This document shows, in pieces, positions 7,533 to 14,744 of a stretch of DNA of 64,000 nt. The DNA comes from Maribacter_C sp047345145 (GTDB lineage: Bacteria > Bacteroidota > Bacteroidia > Flavobacteriales > Flavobacteriaceae). The translations under genes were made by a program, and so were the position numbers. A model generated the notes under the pieces. The model was not told the DNA's origin. It did not search any database and saw only the letters and a program-made list of their open reading frames with translations. How positions within the stretch are numbered: position 1 is the stretch's first letter; every line of letters starts with the position of its first letter. The stretch is taken from positions 1,054,001-1,118,000 of the forward strand of contig NZ_JBLFER010000002.1 of assembly GCF_047345145.1 (NCBI RefSeq), in the 5' to 3' direction.

Positions 7533-10500
7533 CTAGAGCCCAACTGGTGCCAACGCAGTATCTCTTTTTTCATCATTTGGTACATTAGTGGAATCTGAAA
7601 CTGGTACTGTATCTGACATGTCAGGATCTGTACCTTCTAAAGGCGGTCTGGCCTCATCAATTTCATCTTTGTAGAAATGATTGAATTTATCAATGTATTC
7701 ATTGAAAATCAATGTCTCTTTCTCTACAAATTCACGATCTCCGTTATCAATTAATACATCAATATTTCTTCGATAGGCTTCCATATCACTTATGATATCA
7801 TCGATATTATCATATTGCTGATCTAAACCAGTATTTGCTGCATAATCAAGCCGTTCTTGATACTTGACTTTTAAACGTTCAAAAAGCGAACGAGCTTTGG
7901 TGGTTTCTCCAACCTTATAATAAGCATCAACAAAAGGTTCAACAAGGGTGTAGTATCCAAATTGATCAATTGGCATGTTGGTCATTGAAATGTCAATGAT
8001 ATCTTTTGCCTTTTCAATTTTGTTTTCTTTGATCAAGGTCTCTGTCAAACGAGCAAGGTTTCCTCTAAAAGTTACTCCTTGAATACGGGTTTGCGTGTCA
8101 TGGTAAATATCAGGGTCGCCTGAATTACCCCAATCCCATTTTTTGACAATGTCATACATCAAATCAGTATCGATTCTTCCCATTTCAAAACTGTTGGGTC
8201 TTTCTGTTTTTATGGGGACAAGTTTATAGGCTAATCCATCTAACTGCAAATAGTCTTTCATCCAAATAAATTCAGAATCATCAAAACTTCCGCCAGAGAA
8301 ATAAATAGGACGTTTCCAGTCATTATTGGCTACAATATCCAACATCATCATGCTTTTCTTTGTGATCACATTGGGTAAAGTGATGTCAATATAGTCAACG
8401 ATCAGTGCTGAGTCTTTTTCTTTGACCAATCCGCTTGCCAAAGCATTTTGCTTGTTGACAGGAATACGCAACTTCTTAGTAGGGTAGTAGACAAAGTTCA
8501 AAACATCCTCTGAATATTCTGAAGTATCTGCACCCATCTGCTCTAAATAATACTTAAACTTTGTTTGCGGTTGATCACCATCTACCCAATCGATAAAAGC
8601 TTGAATGCTCCATCGACTTGTAGAAACTTCTTTGCTGAAAATCTGATCTGCATTTTGATGATAGAGAACATCTCTATTACCTGTGCGATATTTTTCATGT
8701 GCTATTTGCGATGGAATTGGAGGGCTCTTGTAAGCCGCACGCTTCATTTGATCAACATACCAATCTGTTTCAAAAAGACTAGTACAAACAATTCGAACAT
8801 CTGTTCGGTAACCTTCCACCTCTTGCACGTACCATGGTGGAAAAGTGTCATTATCACCAATAGTAAATAGAATTGAACCAGCATCTTCTTGACAAGAATC
8901 TAAGTAAGCTTTTGCTGTTGATTGTGCTGTGAATCTATTTGATCTATCATGATCATCCCAATTTTGAAAAGCCATTAATAATGGAACTGCTAAAAGGCAT
9001 GCTATGGTAATGACAGGTGCAGCTATTTTTGCGGTCAGCAATTTTCTGAATTCATCAAAGAGGCCATATACCCCCAAACCTATCCACAAGGCAAAAATAT
9101 AAAACGAACCTACCAACGAATAGTCACGCTCACGTGGTTGAAATATATATGGGTTTGTGTAAAATTGTATGGCAATTCCTGTAAACATAAAGAATACAAA
9201 AAGCACCCAAAATTGTTTCGGATTTTTGGAGATCTGAAATACCAAACCGATTATACCCAGCAAAAGCGGTAGAAAGAAATACGTGTTTCTTCCTTTGTTA
9301 TTTTCAATATCACTAGGTAGATTTTCTTGACTTCCTAGGCGAATGCTATCTATGAAGTTGATTCCACTAATCCAGTTTCCATTTTCGTTATAACGGCCTT
9401 GAACATCATTTTGTTTTCCTGTAAAGTTCCACATGAAATAGCGCCAGTACATATAACCGAATTGAAATTCGAACATGTATTTTATGTTTTGCCATACCGT
9501 AGGTGGCTGAACCTCAATGTATTCATCAAAGCGTTTCAAGAAACTGATATATTGCTCAGCATCAATCTCACCATTGTCAAAACCATCTTTTACTTGTTTT
9601 ACCGCTTTTCGAAGTTCATCATTAGAACGATTGATTTTAAAATCTAGTCGACCAAAATACTGCATGTAATTTTCAGCATGTTGTGTACTCCACATTCTTG
9701 GTAATAAGCCAATATGATCTGGGTTGGCACTTTGATCGGCATCTTTGTAATAGTTTACAATGACATATTTTCCTAATTTTTCATCACGTTCATATTTTGG
9801 GGCTAAATCTCTTTTTTCACCCGCTTCAGCGAATAAATCAGAATAGTATGCTCCATAAACAGGACTATCAACTCCAGGGTACTGCTCACGATTATAATAA
9901 GCCAAAAGCGAACGTGCATCTGAAGGATCATTTTCATTAATCACTACATTGGCATTTGCTCGGATAGGAAGCATAATCCATGAAGAAAATCCGAAGAATA
10001 AAAACATCAAACAGAGCACAATGGTATTTGCTGTTTTGTAGTTGTTTTTACGAGTATAATTGAGTCCGAAATAAAAGGCAGCAATAAATAGGAGTCCGAT
10101 TATTATGGAGCCTGAGTTGAAGGGTAGTCCTAAGTTATTAATAAAGAATACTTCACCCCATCCAAATAATTTTAATACATAAGTCAATGAGAATTTATAT
10201 ACTAACATTAAAATAGCAACAACAGCTACGTTAGCTAACAAGAAGTTCTTGACTGTAGTTTTTTTGTAGGTTTTGAAGTAATACAAAAGGCCAATTGATG
10301 GAATCGCTAAGAAGCCCATAAACTGAATTCCAAAAGTCAAGCCAACTACAAACGAGATTAAGATTAACCATTTATTCCCTCTAGGATTATCTAAATTATC
10401 AACCCATTTAAGCCCCATGTATAGCAGTGCTGCCATAACAAGACTAGCCATTGCATATACTTCAGTTTCAACCGCATTGAACCAAAAGCTATCTGAAAAT

Positions 10501-10901
10501 GTAAAGGCTAGACTACCAACAAGTCCACTACCTAAAACAGCAATAGCTTTGCTATTTGTAAGTGCTTCTTTTTCGCCTATTAATTTTCGAGTCAGGTTGG
10601 TAATTGTCCAGAACATGAATAATATGGTAAAAGCACTTGATGCACCTGAAACGAAGTTTACCATTCGAGCAACTAATAAGTCGTCGCCAAAAGCAAACAT
10701 AGCGAAGAAAGCTCCAATCATTTGCATTAGCGGAGCCCCTGGTGGGTGACCAACTTGTAGTTTGGCAGAAGTGGAAATGTACTCTCCAGCATCCCAAAAA
10801 CTACTGGTGGGTTCTACCGTGATAAAGTAAACGATAAAGGCAATAAAAAAGGCGGACCACCCTAAAATAGTGTCCCATTTTTCGAAGTTCTTTGAAAACA
10901 T
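7533..10901 (-). CDS. DUF2723 family membrane protein (protein O-mannosyltransferase-like, GT117 type)
   Basis: The protein has about 1122 residues from the ATG at 10901; an upstream in-frame ATG at 10937 would add 12 polar residues before the usual start. The N-terminal half carries many membrane helices with the DUF2723 signature: VEPTSSFWDAGEYISTSAKL and VGHPPGAPLMQMIG, an acidic residue plus HPPG loop like those of GT-C mannosyltransferases. A central region after residue ~600 contains a second membrane block, and the C-terminal ~450 residues are soluble and repeat-like (possible TPR helices near 950-1060). The eukaryotic homologue TMEM260 is an O-mannosyltransferase. Bacteroidota make O-glycosylated exported proteins, but whether this enzyme does that is inference. 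Confidence 0.9.
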   Translation of the reverse strand: MFSKNFEKWDTILGWSAFFIAFIVYFITVEPTSSFWDAGEYISTSAKLQVGHPPGAPLMQMIGAFFAMFAFGDDLLVARMVNFVSGASSAFTILFMFWTITNLTRKLIGEKEALTNSKAIAVLGSGLVGSLAFTFSDSFWFNAVETEVYAMASLVMAALLYMGLKWVDNLDNPRGNKWLILISFVVGLTFGIQFMGFLAIPSIGLLYYFKTYKKTTVKNFLLANVAVVAILMLVYKFSLTYVLKLFGWGEVFFINNLGLPFNSGSIIIGLLFIAAFYFGLNYTRKNNYKTANTIVLCLMFLFFGFSSWIMLPIRANANVVINENDPSDARSLLAYYNREQYPGVDSPVYGAYYSDLFAEAGEKRDLAPKYERDEKLGKYVIVNYYKDADQSANPDHIGLLPRMWSTQHAENYMQYFGRLDFKINRSNDELRKAVKQVKDGFDNGEIDAEQYISFLKRFDEYIEVQPPTVWQNIKYMFEFQFGYMYWRYFMWNFTGKQNDVQGRYNENGNWISGINFIDSIRLGSQENLPSDIENNKGRNTYFFLPLLLGIIGLVFQISKNPKQFWVLFVFFMFTGIAIQFYTNPYIFQPRERDYSLVGSFYIFALWIGLGVYGLFDEFRKLLTAKIAAPVITIACLLAVPLLMAFQNWDDHDRSNRFTAQSTAKAYLDSCQEDAGSILFTIGDNDTFPPWYVQEVEGYRTDVRIVCTSLFETDWYVDQMKRAAYKSPPIPSQIAHEKYRTGNRDVLYHQNADQIFSKEVSTSRWSIQAFIDWVDGDQPQTKFKYYLEQMGADTSEYSEDVLNFVYYPTKKLRIPVNKQNALASGLVKEKDSALIVDYIDITLPNVITKKSMMMLDIVANNDWKRPIYFSGGSFDDSEFIWMKDYLQLDGLAYKLVPIKTERPNSFEMGRIDTDLMYDIVKKWDWGNSGDPDIYHDTQTRIQGVTFRGNLARLTETLIKENKIEKAKDIIDISMTNMPIDQFGYYTLVEPFVDAYYKVGETTKARSLFERLKVKYQERLDYAANTGLDQQYDNIDDIISDMEAYRRNIDVLIDNGDREFVEKETLIFNEYIDKFNHFYKDEIDEARPPLEGTDPDMSDTVPVSDSTNVPNDEKRDTALAPVGL

Positions 10902-10983
10902 GTACTGTTTGATTAACCGATGGGGCGAATTTAGCAATAAATATAGATATGGGAATAGATTTTTGATAAACCTTTAACAAGGA

Positions 10984-11117
10984 AAAGTCCTCCCCCTAGC
11001 CCCCTCCGAGGGAGGGGGTATGTCTTTATTGAGTTTTACAATCAATATACCTCAAGGGTGAAATTCAAGTGGTGATTGCTCCCTCCCTACTGGGGAGGGC
11101 TAGGGTGGGGACTTCGA
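10984..11117. repeat. GC-rich inverted repeat with internal hairpins (REP-like)
   Basis: The gap 10902-11244 holds no gene. Two arms of about 33 bp, at 10984-11018 and 11079-11117, are imperfect inverted copies built around CCCTAGCCC. Each arm folds on itself: CCCCCTCC-GAG-GGAGGGGG in the left arm and CCCTCCC-TACTG-GGAGGG in the right. The spacer of about 60 bp is AT-rich and unremarkable. The base composition contrasts sharply with the AT-rich surroundings. Elements with this CCCCTAGCCCC core are, from memory, widespread in flavobacterial intergenic regions. Confidence 0.75.
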
Positions 11118-11152
11118 AGAGGTGTTTTTTTAAATAATTGTAATGTAAAATG

Positions 11153-11183
11153 TTTGTGCATATCAAACATTGTTTTAAATTTG
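11153..11183 (+). promoter_or_regulatory. Promoter of tRNA-Gln
   Basis: TTTG at 11153-11156 and TAAATTTG at 11176-11183, separated by 19 bp, match the Bacteroidota housekeeping promoter very well. The predicted start lies near 11190, about 55 nt before the mature tRNA. Confidence 0.8.
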
Positions 11184-11244
11184 CACGCTCGAAAGCTGAA
11201 CTTGCTTGCGTTGAATTAATTTCAGTGAATCAGTTTCTAGAGAT

Positions 11245-11316
11245 TGGCCCATGGTGTAATTGGCAACACTCCGGTTTTTGGTACCGTCATTCAAGGTTCG
11301 AGTCCTTGTGGGCCAA
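11245..11316 (+). tRNA. tRNA-Gln (anticodon TTG)
   Basis: The cloverleaf reads acceptor TGGCCCA pairing with TGGGCCA, D stem GTGT/ACAC, anticodon arm CCGGT-TTTTGGT-ACCGT with anticodon TTG at 11278-11280, variable CATT, T arm CAAGG-TTCGAGT-CCTTG and discriminator A at 11316. The 3' CCA is not encoded, as is common in this phylum. The anticodon stem has one C-T mismatch at its outer pair (27-43). It is the only tRNA in the window and has its own promoter and terminator. Confidence 0.95.
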
Positions 11317-11328
11317 CTTAAATTCAAT

Positions 11329-11364
11329 AAATCCTAATATCTTTTTGATGTTAGGATTTTTGTT
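11329..11364. terminator. Terminator downstream of tRNA-Gln
   Basis: AAATCCTAA and TTAGGATTT form a 9-bp stem around a 13-nt loop, followed by TTGTTTT on the plus strand. On the other strand an A-rich and T-rich context makes it a plausible terminator for the antiporter gene, whose stop codon lies at 11373. Confidence 0.7.
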
Positions 11365-11372
11365 TTAAATGC

Positions 11373-12746
11373 CTAGTCTGCTGACAACTCCCCTTCAATA
11401 TCATTATCTCCCATAGAAATTCCACCATCCGTCTCAGGATTCTCCAAAGCCTCTGGTTCATTACTTTCAATTATCTCAGATTCTTCAGAATGTTCGTTCA
11501 AAGCATCTTCCGCTTCATTACGCAATAAAATTTCCTCATCAATTTCATCAAGCATGGTTCCCATTTTACGTTTGTCTTTGATCATTGCCCAGGTCATTAC
11601 CAAGCTAGTAGCGATAATTACAAAGAGTAGAATTCCAGACTCGAATCCTGCTACTTCTGCTTGGGCAGGTATAGCGTAAAAAAGTAGTACAGTTATCAAT
11701 CCTCTGGGTGCAATAAATAGTTGTGGCAACATGTCTTTTCCAACAAAAACACGAAGAATCACCCATCGAATGGCGTAAATCGATGCTATAATCAGAATAC
11801 TAACCAAAGCTACTTTTAAACTTAGAAGCGATGATAAGACAATAGTAATACCAAAGATTACAAAGAAAAAAGTACGCACGACAAATGCCGTTTCTAACGT
11901 TATGATGTGCAATTCATGATACATTTGATGCATTCGATCTTCTTCAAGAAATATTTTTGTTTTTCCAGGGAAAAAGAGATTGATATTTTTAATGATCAAT
12001 CCGAAAATCAAAATAATAATAAGGGAAGAAAGATGCATTTTCTTTCCGATAGCATACAATAGAAGTAGTACAGCGATCAATAAAAAGAGCTTGGCTTGAC
12101 TTTTAATGCGCTGAAAAACTAGAATGATGGCGTAGCTTGCAACAACCGCAATTACAATGGTTAATATGAGATTTATGGAGAATCCTGCAACTCCGCCATC
12201 TTCAGCAGGGTTAAGTCCCCCAGCTAAAAAGTAGAACATCATAATTCCGAAAATATCAGAGAAAGTACTTTCATAAATATGGAATTCCCGTTTAGCATCG
12301 ACCAATCCGCCTACACTGGGAATAATAATTGCACTTGAAAGAATGGATAATGGTGTTGCATACAGCCATGCCGATTGCATGGTCATACCCTCTATAAATT
12401 GATATAAAATTAATGCTGCTACCCATGCGGAACCTACTAAGCCTATTAAGGCGATAGCCATAGATTTTAGAATGGGAATGAGCTTTTCTCTTTTCAACTC
12501 TAGCTCGAGAGCCGCTTCGAGAACAATCATAATTAAACCAACTGTACCAAGAATTTCAAGAGAGCCTCCAAAGTCGGGAATATCCGAAACAAAAAATCCA
12601 AGTCCAATATTGATTAGAACACCGAGAACGATCAACATCAAAACAGAAGGGATATTGGTCTTTTTCGAAATGCCATTGAACCAAAATGACAATACAACAA
12701 TGACAGATGCCCCAATGATGAGGTTATAGGAGGATAGAATTTCCAT
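11373..12746 (-). CDS. Cation:proton antiporter (CPA family)
   Basis: The 457-residue polytopic protein has about twelve hydrophobic segments from residue 5 to 385. It follows the sodium/hydrogen exchanger layout: early WFNGISKKTNIPSVLMLIVLGVLINIGLG, a central core with LSILSSAIIIPSVGGL and FHIYESTFSDIFGIMMFYF, and RTFFFVIFG and FIAPRGLITVLLFY in the later helices; the last matches the arginine-containing motif of NhaP-type exchangers. It probably exchanges sodium or potassium for protons across the inner membrane, relevant in seawater. The C-terminal ~65 residues are cytoplasmic and very acidic (many Glu and Asp), unlike a TrkA-C domain, and may act in regulation. The exact ion is not decided by the sequence. 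Confidence 0.88.
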   Translation of the reverse strand: MEILSSYNLIIGASVIVVLSFWFNGISKKTNIPSVLMLIVLGVLINIGLGFFVSDIPDFGGSLEILGTVGLIMIVLEAALELELKREKLIPILKSMAIALIGLVGSAWVAALILYQFIEGMTMQSAWLYATPLSILSSAIIIPSVGGLVDAKREFHIYESTFSDIFGIMMFYFLAGGLNPAEDGGVAGFSINLILTIVIAVVASYAIILVFQRIKSQAKLFLLIAVLLLLYAIGKKMHLSSLIIILIFGLIIKNINLFFPGKTKIFLEEDRMHQMYHELHIITLETAFVVRTFFFVIFGITIVLSSLLSLKVALVSILIIASIYAIRWVILRVFVGKDMLPQLFIAPRGLITVLLFYAIPAQAEVAGFESGILLFVIIATSLVMTWAMIKDKRKMGTMLDEIDEEILLRNEAEDALNEHSEESEIIESNEPEALENPETDGGISMGDNDIEGELSAD

Positions 12747-12885
12747 TGGTTAGAAGGTTTTTGAAATTAGGACACTATTTTCTTAACACTTTAAAAATAA
12801 CATTTAATACTTGATTATGTTGTGCGACACTAAATTATTGATGTTTTGAGGTCGTAATTATACTATAAAACAGTAGTGTTGTTAA

Positions 12886-12916
12886 TTGGTGAAAAACAAA
12901 AATAAATGTATATTTG
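12886..12916 (+). promoter_or_regulatory. Promoter of the rimP-nusA-infB operon
   Basis: TTGG at 12886-12889 and TATATTTG at 12909-12916, spaced by 19 bp, match the phylum consensus. The predicted start near 12922 gives a leader of about 60 nt that contains a hairpin. Confidence 0.7.
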
Positions 12917-12945
12917 CACGACTGAAAGGATAGAATTTTTATTCA

Positions 12946-12972
12946 TGAGGGGACATTTGGTCCTCTTTTTTA
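12946..12972 (+). promoter_or_regulatory. Leader hairpin with T-tract upstream of rimP (possible attenuator)
   Basis: Between promoter and start codon lies TGAGGGGACATTTGGTCCTC followed by six T. GGAC pairs with GTCC, extended by GA/TC after a two-base bulge, or alternatively GAGG pairs with CCTC. The stem is short, but the T-run makes it look like a weak terminator that could tune entry into the operon. Confidence 0.4.
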
Positions 12973-12984
12973 TTTCTTGATATT

Positions 12985-13446
12985 ATGTTTAAGGATCAAG
13001 TGGAGACACTTTTGAATGATGGACTAGAGGAAGATGGTAGTCTTTTTTTGATTGATTTCACCATTTCCGCTGATAATAAAATAAATGTAATTATCGACGG
13101 TGATAATGGAGTGACCGTTAAAGACTGTATTAAAATCAGTCGAGCGATTGAGCATAATTTAGACAGAGAAGAACAAGATTTTTCTTTAGAAGTAGCTTCA
13201 GCAGGAGCAGCTTCTCCGTTGGTTATGCCGCGGCAGTATAAAAAAAATATTGGTAGAAAGTTAGCTGTGAAAATTGGAGATGAAATCTTCGAAGGTAATT
13301 TAACAGAAGTAACAGACGACCATATTGTTTTAGAGTGGAAAGCACGGGAACCCAAACCCATAGGAAAAGGGAAGCATACAGTTCAGAAAAGGAAGGAAAT
13401 TGATTTTTCTGAGATAAAAGAAGCAAAAGTTATTTTAAAATTTTAA
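12985..13446 (+). CDS. rimP: Ribosome maturation factor RimP
   Basis: The 153-residue protein assists maturation of the 30S subunit. The N-terminal alpha/beta domain includes the stretch LIDFTISADNKINVIIDGDNGVTVKDCIKISRAIEHNLD and the family motif DFSLEVASAGAASPL (about residues 65-79, the counterpart of LEVSSPGLDRPL). The C-terminal part is an SH3-like beta domain with EIFEGNLTEVTDDHIVLEW. The RimP motif is somewhat divergent (AGAASPL) but the position, length and operon order rimP-nusA-infB make the identity certain. Thirteen bases separate its stop from nusA. Confidence 0.96.
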   Translation: MFKDQVETLLNDGLEEDGSLFLIDFTISADNKINVIIDGDNGVTVKDCIKISRAIEHNLDREEQDFSLEVASAGAASPLVMPRQYKKNIGRKLAVKIGDEIFEGNLTEVTDDHIVLEWKAREPKPIGKGKHTVQKRKEIDFSEIKEAKVILKF

Positions 13447-13459
13447 TAGGAATTGACCC

Positions 13460-14692
13460 ATGGAAAATATTGCGTTAATTGAATCTTTCTCAGAGTTTAA
13501 AGATGATAAATTCATCGATAGGGTGACCTTAATGGCTATTTTGGAAGATGTATTTCGAAACGCCTTAAAGAAGAAATTCGGATCTGATGATAACTTTGAT
13601 ATTATCATCAACCCAGATAAAGGGGATTTAGAAATTTGGAGAAACCGAATCGTTGTTGAAGATGGTGAAGTTGAGGAGCCGAATGAAGAAATTTCGCTTA
13701 CCGAGGCACGCAAGATTGAGCCTGATTTTGAAGTGGGTGAAGATGTGTCTGAAGAGGTAAAGCTTATGGATTTAGGAAGAAGAGCTATTTTGGCCTTGCG
13801 TCAGAACTTGATTTCTAAGATTCATGAGCATGATAATACTACAATTTACAAACAATTTAAGGATCTTGAAGGTGAAATATACACTGCTGAGGTTCATCAC
13901 ATTCGTCACAAAGCAATTATTTTGTTAGATGATGAGGGTAATGAAATTATTCTTCCGAAAGACCGTCAGATTCCGTCTGACTTTTTTAGAAAAGGAGATA
14001 ATGTAAGAGGTATTATTGAGAGTGTTGAATTGAAAGGGAATAAACCTTCGATTATTATGTCGAGAAGTTCTCCTAAATTTTTGGAGCAGCTATTCTTTCA
14101 GGAAATTCCAGAGGTTTTCGATGGCTTGATTTCAATAAAGAAAGCAGTTCGTATCCCTGGGGAAAAGGCAAAAGTAGCTGTAGATTCATACGATGATCGT
14201 ATTGATCCAGTAGGTGCTTGTGTTGGAATGAAAGGATCTCGTATCCACGGTATCGTTCGTGAATTAGGTAATGAAAATATTGATGTCATCAATTGGACGA
14301 ACAATCCGCAGTTGTTAGTAACTAGAGCTTTGAGTCCGGCAAGAGTTTCAACGGTGAAGTTGAATGATGAAAAAATGACCGCTCAGGTTTATTTGAAACC
14401 AGAAGAAGTTTCTAAAGCTATTGGTAGAGGAGGTCATAATATTCGATTGGCGGGTCAGCTAACGGGTTATGAGATTGATGTGTTCCGTGAGGGTGTTGAG
14501 GAAGATGTGGAATTGACAGAGTTTTCAGATGAAATCGATGCATGGATCATTGAAGAGTTCAAGAAAATTGGAATGGACACAGCAAGAAGTGTTTTAGAGC
14601 AAGATGTTAATGATCTTGTTAAAAGAACTGATCTTGAAGAAGAAACAATTACTGAAGTTGTACGCATACTAAAAGCAGAATTAGAAGAATAG
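13460..14692 (+). CDS. nusA: Transcription termination/antitermination protein NusA
   Basis: The 410-residue elongation factor binds RNA polymerase and modulates pausing and termination. The N-terminal domain (about 1-125) begins ENIALIESFSEFKDDK; an S1 domain follows (about 130-200, including GEIYTAEVHHIRHKAIILLDDEGNEIILP), then two KH domains with the hallmark DPVGACVGMKGSRIHGIVRELGNENIDVI (about 250-280) and AIGRGGHNIRLAGQLTGYEIDV (about 320-340). The C-terminal acidic repeats of enterobacterial NusA are absent; the protein ends after a short helical tail, which is normal in Bacteroidota. It sits between rimP and infB. Confidence 0.97.
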   Translation: MENIALIESFSEFKDDKFIDRVTLMAILEDVFRNALKKKFGSDDNFDIIINPDKGDLEIWRNRIVVEDGEVEEPNEEISLTEARKIEPDFEVGEDVSEEVKLMDLGRRAILALRQNLISKIHEHDNTTIYKQFKDLEGEIYTAEVHHIRHKAIILLDDEGNEIILPKDRQIPSDFFRKGDNVRGIIESVELKGNKPSIIMSRSSPKFLEQLFFQEIPEVFDGLISIKKAVRIPGEKAKVAVDSYDDRIDPVGACVGMKGSRIHGIVRELGNENIDVINWTNNPQLLVTRALSPARVSTVKLNDEKMTAQVYLKPEEVSKAIGRGGHNIRLAGQLTGYEIDVFREGVEEDVELTEFSDEIDAWIIEEFKKIGMDTARSVLEQDVNDLVKRTDLEEETITEVVRILKAELEE

Positions 14693-14744
14693 CTATATAT
14701 TAGCGGTGTTTTATAAGGAATTACAAGAATAGGAATTAGTATTT

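Noticed and set aside
11150..11368. Small plus-strand frame of 72 codons across the tRNA-Gln gene
   Set aside because: It runs straight through the tRNA and its terminator, so the apparent protein is a by-product of the tRNA sequence.
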